Made by a program: the position numbers and the translations under genes. Under the pieces are notes generated by a model that saw only the letters and a list, made by a program, of their open reading frames with translations, did not search any database and was not told the origin of the DNA. A stretch of 30,693 nucleotides of DNA from Pseudomonadota bacterium (GTDB lineage Bacteria > Pseudomonadota > Alphaproteobacteria > Caulobacterales > Caulobacteraceae), in assembly GCA_023412655.1 (NCBI GenBank), contig JAEYNH010000037.1, forward strand, positions 1 through 30,693, in the 5' to 3' direction. Below are positions 15,613 through 23,241 of this stretch, piece by piece; position 1 is the stretch's first letter, and every line of letters begins with the position of its first letter.

Positions 15613-16847
15613 CCACGCCTGCCTGCCGCTTCTGCCGCGCCCCGCTCACCCAGACCTTCGTCGACCTCGGCCTTCAACCGCTCGCCAACAGCTATCTGAC
15701 CGCCGAGCAACTCGCGGCGGGCTCGGAGCAGGTCTATCCCCTGCACACCCGCGTCTGTGGCCAGTGCTTCCTGGTCCAGGCCGACGATGTGGTGCCGGCC
15801 GAGGCGATCTTCGACGCCGAATACGCCTACTTCTCCTCCTACTCGGCCGGCTGGGTCGAGCACGCGAGGCGCTACGCGCTGGCCATGACGGACCGCTTCG
15901 GCCTCGGGCCTGAATCGCTGGTCATCGAAGTGGCCAGCAATGACGGCTACCTGCTGCAGCACTTCGTGGCCCTCGACATCCCCGTCCTCGGGATCGAGCC
16001 GACCGCGAATACGGCCGAGGCTGCCCGGGCCCGGGGCGTTCGCACCGACACCGTCTTCTTCAACGAGCAAACGGCGCAGGCGTTGGCGGCCCGCGGGGAC
16101 AAGGCCGACCTCATGGCGGCCAACAACGTCCTGGCCCATGTGCCCGACATCAACGGCTTCGTGGCCGGCTTCCGGCACGTGCTCAAGCCGCAGGGCGTGC
16201 TGACCTTCGAGTTCCCCCACCTGCTGAACCTCATCGAGCAGGTGCAGTTCGACACCATCTACCACGAGCACTTCAGCTACCTGTCGCTGGTTTCGGTGGA
16301 ACAGGTGCTGGCCGCGCACGGGCTGATGGCGTTCGACGTGGAACGGCTGCCCACCCATGGCGGCTCATTACGGCTCTACTGCGCCCAGCGCTCATCCGGC
16401 TATGAGGAGACCGAGGCGTTGCGCCAGCTCCGCTCGGACGAGACCGCGGCCGGCCTCGACCGCATCGAGACCTACGCCGACTTCACGCCCCGGGTGGAGG
16501 CCGTCCGCGACAGCTTCCAGGCATTCCTCGCCCAGGCGCGCGCCGAGGGTCGGCGGATCGCGGCCTATGGCGCGGCGGCCAAGGGCAACACCTTCCTAAA
16601 CTATGCGGGCGTGACCGCAGACGACATCGTCTGCGCCTTCGACGCCAATCCCGCCAAGCAGAGCCGCTACCTTCCGGGGAGCCATGTCCCGATCCTTTCG
16701 CCCGACCAGGTGGCGGAGGTGCGGCCCGACTACGTGCTGATCCTGCCGTGGAACCTGAAGGACGAGATCATGGGCCAACTGGCCTATGTGCAGACGTGGG
16801 GCGGGCGGTTCGTGACGGCCTCGCCGGCCACGCGGATTCTCGACTGA
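15609..16847 (+). CDS. NDP-hexose C-methyltransferase (TylC3/NovU-type)
   Basis: The 412-residue product has the three-part build of sugar C-methyltransferases. First is an N-terminal zinc region with Cys6, Cys9, Cys50 and Cys53. The SAM-binding Rossmann domain has VIEVASNDGYLLQHF (about 105-119) and ANNVLAHVPDINGF. EFPHLLNLIEQVQFD and TIYHEHFSYLS follow, with the histidine pair used in the active site of TylC3-like enzymes. The C-terminal domain carries AAYGAAAKGNTFLNYAG. Such enzymes add a methyl carbon to a 4-ketohexose at C3 (or C5), giving a branched sugar. The start at 15609 overlaps the rfbG stop; the longer upstream frame is out of place. Its stop shares one base with the next start (TGATG). 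The methylated position cannot be read here. Confidence 0.9.
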   Translation: MTTPACRFCRAPLTQTFVDLGLQPLANSYLTAEQLAAGSEQVYPLHTRVCGQCFLVQADDVVPAEAIFDAEYAYFSSYSAGWVEHARRYALAMTDRFGLGPESLVIEVASNDGYLLQHFVALDIPVLGIEPTANTAEAARARGVRTDTVFFNEQTAQALAARGDKADLMAANNVLAHVPDINGFVAGFRHVLKPQGVLTFEFPHLLNLIEQVQFDTIYHEHFSYLSLVSVEQVLAAHGLMAFDVERLPTHGGSLRLYCAQRSSGYEETEALRQLRSDETAAGLDRIETYADFTPRVEAVRDSFQAFLAQARAEGRRIAAYGAAAKGNTFLNYAGVTADDIVCAFDANPAKQSRYLPGSHVPILSPDQVAEVRPDYVLILPWNLKDEIMGQLAYVQTWGGRFVTASPATRILD

Positions 16848-17377
16848 TGCAGCTGTCGCCGACCACCCTGGCCGGCGTCTGGCGGGTGGCCGCCGAGCCG
16901 CGGGCGGACGAGCGCGGAAGCTTCGCCCGCCTCCATTGTCCCGAAGAGTTCGCGGCGGCGGGCGTTCCCTTCGAGCCCGCCCAGACCAGCCTCTCGCGGA
17001 ACACCCACGTCCACACCCTTCGCGGCATGCACTACCAGGCCCAGCCCTATGGTGAGACGAAGCTGGTTCGGGTGGTGCGCGGGCGGATCTTCGACGTCGC
17101 GGTGGACCTGCGGCCGCAGAGCCCCACCCATCGCCGGTGGGTGGCCGTGGAGCTTTCGGCCGAGGGGATGGACGCCTTGCTGATCCCCGAGGGCGTGGCG
17201 CACGGCTTCCTGACCCTCGAACCCGAAACTGACGTCCTCTATCAGATCAGCCCGACCTACCGGCCAGGCCATGAGGCCGGGGTCCGCTTCGACGACCCTG
17301 CCTTCGGCATCGCCTGGCCTGCGGCTCCTGCCGTCATCTCCGAACGCGACCGCAGCTGGCCGGACTATCCGCTGTGA
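16847..17377 (+). CDS. RmlC-type NDP-4-keto-6-deoxysugar epimerase
   Basis: The 176-residue cupin protein has all the RmlC landmarks: NTHVHTLRGMHYQ with His62, KLVRVVRGRIFDVAVDLR with Lys72, LLIPEGVAHGF (111-121) and the closing RFDDPAFGIAWP. Length matches RmlC-like enzymes (about 180). The classical enzyme epimerises C3 and C5 of dTDP-4-keto-6-deoxyglucose. Here the neighbours make a CDP sugar that is C-methylated, so a 5- or 3-epimerase acting on the branched CDP-4-ketosugar is more likely than the rhamnose enzyme, and no rmlA, rmlB or rmlD is in the window. The start at 16847 overlaps the methyltransferase stop by one base, and the stop overlaps the next start as GTGA. General annotation pipelines would probably call it rfbC. 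Confidence 0.9.
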   Translation: MQLSPTTLAGVWRVAAEPRADERGSFARLHCPEEFAAAGVPFEPAQTSLSRNTHVHTLRGMHYQAQPYGETKLVRVVRGRIFDVAVDLRPQSPTHRRWVAVELSAEGMDALLIPEGVAHGFLTLEPETDVLYQISPTYRPGHEAGVRFDDPAFGIAWPAAPAVISERDRSWPDYPL

Positions 17378-18318
17378 GGACGGCGCTGCTGACGGGCGCC
17401 AGTTCGTTCACCGGCCTTTGGCTGGCAAAGGCCCTGAGCGCCAACGGATGGCGCGTCGTAGCGCCCCTTCGGCAGGCGCACTGCGATTACACCGGGCTAC
17501 GGGCTCGGCGGGTCGAGATGCTCGCCGGCGTCGCCGAAACGGCGCCGGAGGCTCCGGTCGGGTCGGCTGCGTTCCTCGATCTCGTGCGGAGTGTTAGAGC
17601 CGACCTCTTCGCGCACCACGCCGCGGACATCCCGGGATATCGGCGGCCTGACTATGACGTGCAGGCGGGCCTCCGCCGGAACATGGAGGGCGTGGCCGAG
17701 GCCATCGCGGCCTTTGCCGACGCCGGCGGGCGGGCGATGCTGGCCACCGGCACCTATTTCGAGAGCGGCGAAGGGGGCGGCGCCGAGGCCGCCAGCCCCT
17801 ATGGCCTTTCGAAGGCCCTGACCAACGCCGCCCAGCACGATCTGGCTGAGGCTGCGGGCCTGGCCTTCGGCAAGTTCGTTATTCCGGCGCCCTTCGGCCC
17901 CTGGGAGGAAGGTCGGCTTGTCTGGTCGCTGTTCCAGGCCTGGAGCCAAGGGGCGCCCGCCCAGATCCGCACGCCGGACTACGTGCGCGACCATCTGCCG
18001 GCGCCGCTGCTGGGCCTCGCCTATGCCGAAGCGGCGGCGGTCATGCTTGCGGCTGGACCTCCAGCCGCGTTCCGCCCCTCGGGCTTCGTGGAGCGGGTCG
18101 GGGATTTCGCCGAGCGGGTGGCGGATCAGGTGCGGACGCGCACCGGCTGGGCCTGCGCTGTCGCCCGGCATGTCCAGGCGGACTTCCCCGAGCCGCTGGA
18201 GCGGGCGAACGACGAGCCGAGACTTTCCGGTTGGGAAGAGACGGCCTTCTGGAACAGCTACGTCGACTATTACGCCGAAGTCCAGGAAGCTGGCCTGCTG
18301 CAGGCCACACCCGCCTAG
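17374..18318 (+). CDS. NAD(P)-dependent NDP-sugar reductase/epimerase
   Basis: The 314-residue product is an extended SDR protein. It starts at GTG 17374 (GTGA overlap with the previous stop) with MRTALLTGASSFTGLWLAKA, a nucleotide-binding glycine loop. SPYGLSKA contains the catalytic Tyr143 and Lys147. FVIPAPFGPWEEGRL follows, and a divergent C-terminal substrate domain ends near ETAFWNSYVDYYAE. By position as the last gene of the CDP-sugar set it probably reduces the 4-keto group of the methylated sugar, as TylC4 or NovS do in antibiotic sugar pathways. An epimerase role is the alternative. The stop is only 12 bases from the stop of the convergent GT41 gene. Confidence 0.8.
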   Translation: MRTALLTGASSFTGLWLAKALSANGWRVVAPLRQAHCDYTGLRARRVEMLAGVAETAPEAPVGSAAFLDLVRSVRADLFAHHAADIPGYRRPDYDVQAGLRRNMEGVAEAIAAFADAGGRAMLATGTYFESGEGGGAEAASPYGLSKALTNAAQHDLAEAAGLAFGKFVIPAPFGPWEEGRLVWSLFQAWSQGAPAQIRTPDYVRDHLPAPLLGLAYAEAAAVMLAAGPPAAFRPSGFVERVGDFAERVADQVRTRTGWACAVARHVQADFPEPLERANDEPRLSGWEETAFWNSYVDYYAEVQEAGLLQATPA

Positions 18319-18330
18319 GCGCGGGGCCGC

Positions 18331-20616
18331 TTAAGCCCGACGTTCGGCGATCGCCCGCGCCACCGCCTCGAAGAAGTCCTCCGCCCAAGCCTTGGTGCGG
18401 CCGAGCGGGCTGTCCTGCATGCGCGAGCGCATCGTCCGCCGCAGTTCGCCGATTCGCCCGGGGTCTGCCGCCAAGGACACCGCCAGATCCTCATACTCCT
18501 GCACGCTGGCGCCGCAGAACTCGCCCAGGCCGAGGTTGCTCAGCACCGAATAGCTCAGGCGTTCGTAGAGCGCCTCACCCACGAGGGTGATCACCGGCGC
18601 TCCCATCCAGAGGGATTCGCAGGTGGTGGTGCCGCCGGTCTGGGGGAAGGTATCCAGCGACATGTCGATCTGGTTGTAGAAGGGCAGGTGTTTGCCCCGA
18701 ATGGGCTCGAACATGATCCGGTCCGCCGCGATGCCCTGTGCGGCGAACGCCGCCGTCATGTGCTCGCGGAAGCTTGGCGAGCCGCCCTCCGGCCGGATGA
18801 ACAGGAAGCGTGAATTCGGTGTCCGGGCCATGATCCGGCCCCAGCTGGCCAACAGCTCTGGCCCATACTTGTACGGATTGTTGGCCGTCCCGAAGGTGAC
18901 GTAGCCGTTGCGTTCCACCGGTGCTTGGCTGTCGATAACGGGTTCGGCGCCATAGATTTCCGGCGCCAGGCTGTACCAGCAATGCGGCAGCATGAGCGGC
19001 TGTTCGATCAGGAGCTCGGAATGTTCCGGCTTCATGAACGGATCGAGGACCAGGTAGTCGATGGCCGAGGGACCGGCGGAATGGGCATAGCCAAGCCAGC
19101 TGGCCGACAGCGGCGCCGGCTTCCAGGCCATTACCTCGAGCTTGTTCATATGGGTGGAGCCGCCGAGCTCGATCAGCATGTCGAGCTGGTCATCGGCGAT
19201 CATCTGGGCCGCGTTGCGATCAGTGATGTCCGGCCGCCAGCGGAAGGCGTCGACCATCTGCGTCATCGCCTCCTGCGGAGGGTCTGCCTCTCCCGTTCTG
19301 AACGAGTAGCAGTAGAGTTCGAAACGTTCGCGGTCGTAGTGGCGCAGCAGGGGCAGGGTGAACCAGCCCACCGGGTGCGCGCGCAGGTCGGACGACATAA
19401 GGCCGATCCGCAGCTTCCCGCGGCCCGCAGGCGGCGGCGGGCGTCGGATCGGCTGCTGGGCTGCGACGGCCTCGATCTGCCGGCCCCAGGCGCGATGGGC
19501 TTCCACAAGTTCGCGCCGGTCCTGGGGCGTGCGCACGCGCGAGAGCAGGCTCATCAACGGGGCGTGCATACCGGCGCCCGCATAGGCGCGGCCAAGGTCC
19601 GCAACCGAACCGAGCTGCTCCAGCCGCGCATAGTCGCCCACCCGCTGGAAGATCTCGGTGGCGATCTTCTTCTGGCGCACGCTGAGCTGGCGTAGGCCTC
19701 CAAGGCCGCGGATCACCTGGTAGGATTCCTCGATGTGGGCGGCCTCGTCGCCATGGCGGGAGCGTTGCAGGCTCTCGGCGAGGCTGAAGCGCACCTCGAG
19801 GTCGTCCGGCTTGAGTTCGGCTGCCCTGCGCAGGTGCTCGTTCGCTCGGGCGCGGTCGAACTCGCCGAGGAACTCCCCCAGCTGACGATGAGCCCAGGCT
19901 TGTCCCGGATCGTCTGACAGCAGCGCTTCGAGATAGGCGATGGCGGCTCTCAGACCCTCGCGGCGGCGCAGGATCGAAACGCGGGCTTCGCGGAACTTGT
20001 CCACCTCAGGGAAGAGCGCCGCTGCACGCTCCAGGGCGTCGCCTGCTTCGTCGTCCCGGCGCATTTCCATCAGCAACCCGATGAGGTCCAGCCAGGCGTT
20101 GAGGCTCTGGCGGTCTAGCAGCACCGCTTGGCGCAGGCGTGCGATCGCCGCGTCATGCCGCCCCAGCCGCCGCAGCGCCCGGGCGAGCAGGCGCTGGTGC
20201 TCGCCGTTCCGGGGCTCGGCTCGGACGAGGCGGGTGAAGATCGGCTCGGCGGCCTGGGCGTCCTCACGGTCGAGGTGCACGTTGCCGAGGTTGCTGAGCA
20301 CCGAGATGTTGGACGGTTGCAGGCGCAGGGCCGCGTTCAGAACTGCGACCGCCTCGTCCAGCCGGCCCAGGCGGCGCAGCAGCACGCCCTGCAGATTGCG
20401 GAGGTCGAGATTGCGGGGGTGCCGGGTCAGGGCCTTGCCCACCCAGGCTTCGGCTTCGCCGTGGCGGGCGGCGCGATAGAGCTGGACCGCCAAGGTCATG
20501 TAGACGCCCGCGGGCTGGTCCGGCGCCTCAGAAAGCAACGCGTTGAGCTGCTCGATGGCTTCGGCTGTACGCCCGCCGTCCAGGGCGGCCTTGGCCGCCG
20601 CCAACCGCTCGCGCAT
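18331..20616 (-). CDS. TPR plus GT41 (SPINDLY/OGT-type) protein glycosyltransferase
   Basis: The 761-residue product has about eight to nine TPR-like helical repeats over residues 1-310 (for example NLQGVLLRRLGRLDEAVAVL). A linker follows, then a GT41 catalytic domain from about residue 400. The landmarks are IGLMSSDLRAHPVGWF, SWLGYAHSAGPSAIDYLVLD, GTANNPYKYGPELLASW, IDMSLDTFPQTGGTTTCESL and MGAPVITLVGEALYERLSYS. These match O-GlcNAc-transferase and SPINDLY blocks. Related proteins glycosylate protein Ser/Thr; in Caulobacter the TPR-GT41 protein FlmG modifies flagellin. No signal peptide. The ATG at 20616 has GGGAG eight bases upstream. It lies downstream of the kinase and SemiSWEET genes on the same strand (76-base gap). 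Its target could be flagellin, the RTX protein or another surface protein. Confidence 0.9.
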   Translation of the reverse strand: MRERLAAAKAALDGGRTAEAIEQLNALLSEAPDQPAGVYMTLAVQLYRAARHGEAEAWVGKALTRHPRNLDLRNLQGVLLRRLGRLDEAVAVLNAALRLQPSNISVLSNLGNVHLDREDAQAAEPIFTRLVRAEPRNGEHQRLLARALRRLGRHDAAIARLRQAVLLDRQSLNAWLDLIGLLMEMRRDDEAGDALERAAALFPEVDKFREARVSILRRREGLRAAIAYLEALLSDDPGQAWAHRQLGEFLGEFDRARANEHLRRAAELKPDDLEVRFSLAESLQRSRHGDEAAHIEESYQVIRGLGGLRQLSVRQKKIATEIFQRVGDYARLEQLGSVADLGRAYAGAGMHAPLMSLLSRVRTPQDRRELVEAHRAWGRQIEAVAAQQPIRRPPPPAGRGKLRIGLMSSDLRAHPVGWFTLPLLRHYDRERFELYCYSFRTGEADPPQEAMTQMVDAFRWRPDITDRNAAQMIADDQLDMLIELGGSTHMNKLEVMAWKPAPLSASWLGYAHSAGPSAIDYLVLDPFMKPEHSELLIEQPLMLPHCWYSLAPEIYGAEPVIDSQAPVERNGYVTFGTANNPYKYGPELLASWGRIMARTPNSRFLFIRPEGGSPSFREHMTAAFAAQGIAADRIMFEPIRGKHLPFYNQIDMSLDTFPQTGGTTTCESLWMGAPVITLVGEALYERLSYSVLSNLGLGEFCGASVQEYEDLAVSLAADPGRIGELRRTMRSRMQDSPLGRTKAWAEDFFEAVARAIAERRA

Positions 20617-20692
20617 GCGATCTCCCTACGCCCAGCACCTGTCGTCGGACAGGCTCGACCGTACGGGACTTAGGGCGCGCGTGATCCCGTGG

Positions 20693-20983
20693 CTAGGCCT
20701 TCCGCGCGCCATCGGCGGCGCGCGAGAACCGCCATTTCAGCGTCAGGATGGTCGCGGACATGATCAGGCACACCGCGTTGGCGCCCATCACCGGCCAGCT
20801 GCGGATCAGGACGCCGTAGGCGATCCACAGGCTGAAGCCCGTCACCGTGATGGCGTACATGCGCAGGGATACGGACGAGGCGTCCCTCTCCCGCCAGATC
20901 TTGATGATCTGCGGGGCGAAGCTGGTCATCGAGCAAAGGGCGGCGCCCGTACCCACCACGTTGGCGATCTGCGAGGTTTCCAT
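20693..20983 (-). CDS. SemiSWEET-type small sugar transporter
   Basis: The 96-residue protein has three hydrophobic segments (about 8-22, 41-60, 66-84). The PQ-loop block SFAPQIIKIWRERDASSVSL follows the first of them, which is the hallmark of bacterial SemiSWEETs. These are half-size sugar transporters that work as dimers in the inner membrane. The ATG at 20983 has GAGGACGG just upstream and lies six bases after the stop of the kinase gene, so the two are probably co-transcribed. The sugar carried is unknown. An overlapping frame at 20670-20993 encodes no membrane protein and is a shadow. Confidence 0.9.
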   Translation of the reverse strand: METSQIANVVGTGAALCSMTSFAPQIIKIWRERDASSVSLRMYAITVTGFSLWIAYGVLIRSWPVMGANAVCLIMSATILTLKWRFSRAADGARKA

Positions 20984-20989
20984 CCGTCC

Positions 20990-21631
20990 TCAAGGCTGGG
21001 CCATGTTCACGGGAACGCTAACGGCGACCCGCAGGCCGGGTTGCGCATCCGCCGTCTCAAGCCGGGCGTGGAGCTGCTGGGCCAGCAGCTGGACGATGGT
21101 GCGGCCGAAGCCGTCAGGGCCGCCGCCGGGCGCGCCGATGCCGTTATCGGCCACCAGCAGCTCGAAGCCATCGGAGGTCTGGCGCAGGCCCACCGCCACG
21201 TGGCCGGGACGCGCGTCGGGAAATGCGTGGGCCAGGGCGTTGCCGAGCAGCTCGTTGAAGATGAGCGCGAGGGGGGCCGCGTCTCGGGCGCCGACGGTCA
21301 CCCGCTCTAGGTCGAGGGCGATCTCGACGCCGTCCCGTCCCCAGACGGCGGCGAGGTCCCCGGCCAGGTCCCGCAGCAGGGCGGCAAGGTCCACGCGCTC
21401 GGCTCCGGTTTCCCGTGACACGTGGCGGTGGGCGGCGGCCACGGCGGTCACTCGGTGCTGGACCGCCTTCAGCGCTTGCCGCGCCCCGTCGCCGGCCGCC
21501 CGGCGTCCATGCAGCAGGACCAATGAGGAGATGAGCTGAAGGTTGTTCTTGACCCGATGATCCGCCTCCCGCTGTAGCTCCGCCTGGGCGGCGAGAGCCT
21601 GCTGGAGGCGTTCGATTTCGGCCGCGGGCAT
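20990..21631 (-). CDS. Soluble sensor histidine kinase (HisKA_2/HWE type)
   Basis: The 213-residue product starts with a short coiled helix and then EADHRVKNNLQLISSLVLLH, with the phospho-acceptor His25 in the HRVKNNLQ form typical of the HisKA_2/HWE kinases of alphaproteobacteria. The ATPase domain has LIFNELLGNALAHAFPD (N box), LLVADNGIGAPGGG (G1 region) and GFGRTIVQLLAQQL (G2-like). There is no PAS, GAF or membrane sensor domain, so input must come from a partner. The frame extends to GTG 21643, but ATG 21631 has GTGGAG in the right place and is chosen. No cognate response regulator is adjacent. Members of this family act in the general stress response of Caulobacter relatives; whether this one does is unknown. 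Confidence 0.85.
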   Translation of the reverse strand: MPAAEIERLQQALAAQAELQREADHRVKNNLQLISSLVLLHGRRAAGDGARQALKAVQHRVTAVAAAHRHVSRETGAERVDLAALLRDLAGDLAAVWGRDGVEIALDLERVTVGARDAAPLALIFNELLGNALAHAFPDARPGHVAVGLRQTSDGFELLVADNGIGAPGGGPDGFGRTIVQLLAQQLHARLETADAQPGLRVAVSVPVNMAQP

Positions 21632-21686
21632 CAGAATCTCCACTCAGGGTTGTGTCACCATGTCCTGAACTCGCGTCCACCGCTAC

Positions 21687-21702
21687 TGTCATGGCCGTGA
21701 CA
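21687..21702. promoter_or_regulatory. TGTCA-N6-TGACA inverted repeat in the phoR/kinase divergent gap
   Basis: TGTCA (21687-21691) and TGACA (21698-21702) are inverted half-sites 11 bases apart. Another TGTCA lies at 21653-21657. PhoB half-sites are TGTCA-like with 11-base spacing but as direct repeats, so this is at best an atypical PhoB site and may bind another regulator. Confidence 0.25.
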
Positions 21703-21744
21703 CACGGTTGGCGATGCTGGAATGTCCGCCAACGGAGATTAGAC

Positions 21745-23172
21745 GTGAGCCGTCCGCAGACGCCATCATCGCCGGCGCCCCGCAGAGCCGAAGCCCCCCT
21801 GTGGCCCACCCTGGCCGCCGGCGGCGCGGGGCTGGCCGCAGTGGCGGCCTTCGCCCTGCAGGGAGCGGTCGGCGGGATCGGCGCGGTGGCGGCGATGGTG
21901 TTCGTGGCCGGGGTCACCGCTTGGGCGCTGATCGTCGCCGACCGACGGGCTGAAGAGGGTGAAGGGAGCGCGCCGCAGCCGGTCCCCGGCGCGGGAGGCG
22001 AGGTGCTGCCCTATGCCGCCCTAATCAATGCTCTTCCCGATCCGATCCTGGCGGTTGCGGCGCACGAGCGCGGCGACGTCACGGGCCGACGCTACGTCTT
22101 CGCCAACAGCGCCGCGCGTGAGCTGTTCCGCATCGAGGGCGGCGAGGGGCTGCTGGTCAACCTGATCCGCGACCCGCAACTGCTGGAGGCGGTGGAGGAG
22201 GCGCTGTTTCTGGCCCGCGACGCCGAGGCGGTTTATGAGACCGGCGGCGCGCAGCCGCGCACCTACCGCGCCTTCGCGCGGCCCCTTGGCCTCGGCCTGG
22301 ATGGGGCGCACCTGGCCCTGATTTCGCTGCATGATGAGAGCGAGCTGCGCCAGGTCGAGCGGACCCGGGTGGACTTCATCGCCAACGCCAGCCACGAGTT
22401 GCGCACCCCGCTGGCCTCGATGGCGGGCTTCATTGAGACGCTGCGCGGCCACGCCAAGGGGGACGAGGGCGCCCGCGACCGCTTCCTGGCCATCATGCAG
22501 GCTCAGGCCCAGCGGATGAACCGGCTGGTCGACGACCTGATGGCCCTGAGCCGGATAGAGCTCGTCGAACACATTGCGCCGAACGAGGCGGTGGATCTTG
22601 CGGACGTGGTCGCCGACGTGGTCGACGCCCTGGCTCCCATCGCCGCTGAACGGGGCCTGCGCCTGGAAATCACCGCGCCCGAGGGCGGCGGGGCGCCGGT
22701 GATCGGCGCTCGGGACCAGCTGGTGCAGGTGGTGCAGAACCTGGCGGATAACGCGATGAAGTACTCGCCCGACGGGGGAACCGTCCGGCTGGACATGGCG
22801 GTCGGCCAGACGCCGGAGGCCGCGTCCAGGGCCGCGCGCGCCGATTCGCCGCGCCTGTCGCTCCTGACCCCCGACCATACGGGCGGAACCTACACGGTCC
22901 TGCGTGTCTGCGACGACGGCCCCGGCATCGACCGCCAGAACTTCCCGCGCCTGACCGAGCGGTTCTATCGCGTGGAGGGGCAGAAGAGCGGAGAGCGCTC
23001 AGGCACGGGCCTGGGGCTGGCGATTGTCAAACACATCATCAACCGTCACCGCGGGGGCCTGCAGGTGGAGAGCGCGCGCGGCAAGGGTTCGGTCTTCACC
23101 GTCTACCTGCCGGAAGCGGCGCGTGCCGACGCGGCTGCGGGCCGGCGTCGTGAAACTGTCATCGAAGTGTAG
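21745..23172 (+). CDS. phoR: Phosphate-regulon sensor histidine kinase PhoR
   Basis: The 475-residue product has two N-terminal membrane segments (about 21-66). A PAS-like domain follows (ALINALPDPILAV to LISLHDESELRQVER). HisKA comes next with FIANASHELRTPLASMAGF (acceptor His217), then HATPase_c with QNLADNAMKYSPDGG, CDDGPGIDRQNF and GTGLGLAIVKHIINRHRGG. This is the PhoR layout. It controls PhoB phosphorylation according to signals from PstSCAB/PhoU. The GTG at 21745 is preferred because GGAGA precedes it by about nine bases; the frame extends upstream to 21652 but that part is not PhoR-like. It heads the pst-pho cluster, 69 bases before pstC. It is divergent from the small kinase gene. Confidence 0.93.
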   Translation: MSRPQTPSSPAPRRAEAPLWPTLAAGGAGLAAVAAFALQGAVGGIGAVAAMVFVAGVTAWALIVADRRAEEGEGSAPQPVPGAGGEVLPYAALINALPDPILAVAAHERGDVTGRRYVFANSAARELFRIEGGEGLLVNLIRDPQLLEAVEEALFLARDAEAVYETGGAQPRTYRAFARPLGLGLDGAHLALISLHDESELRQVERTRVDFIANASHELRTPLASMAGFIETLRGHAKGDEGARDRFLAIMQAQAQRMNRLVDDLMALSRIELVEHIAPNEAVDLADVVADVVDALAPIAAERGLRLEITAPEGGGAPVIGARDQLVQVVQNLADNAMKYSPDGGTVRLDMAVGQTPEAASRAARADSPRLSLLTPDHTGGTYTVLRVCDDGPGIDRQNFPRLTERFYRVEGQKSGERSGTGLGLAIVKHIINRHRGGLQVESARGKGSVFTVYLPEAARADAAAGRRRETVIEV

Positions 23173-23173
23173 C
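23156..23173 (+). promoter_or_regulatory. Candidate Pho box upstream of pstC
   Basis: CTGTCAT at 23156-23162 is a perfect PhoB half-site. A partial second half-site, GTGTAGC, follows at the required 11-base step (23167-23173). The site overlaps the phoR stop codon and lies 68 bases before the pstC start, a suitable distance for PhoB activation of pstCAB-phoU-phoB. The second half-site matches only four of seven positions. Confidence 0.4.
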
Positions 23174-23241
23174 AGAGGGTCCTCGCAGCCTGGGCATGGT
23201 CGCCCAGCCGAAGCCATTCCGCGGGAACGCCGAGCTACGTC

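Noticed and set aside
16847..17377. Rhamnose pathway epimerase (rmlC)
   Set aside because: The fold is RmlC-like, but the operon starts from CDP-glucose and has no rmlA, rmlB or rmlD, so a rhamnose role is not supported.
20670..20993. A 107-codon minus-strand frame over the SemiSWEET gene
   Set aside because: It is in a different frame, highly polar and without membrane segments. The 96-residue frame has the PQ motif and a good ribosome site.
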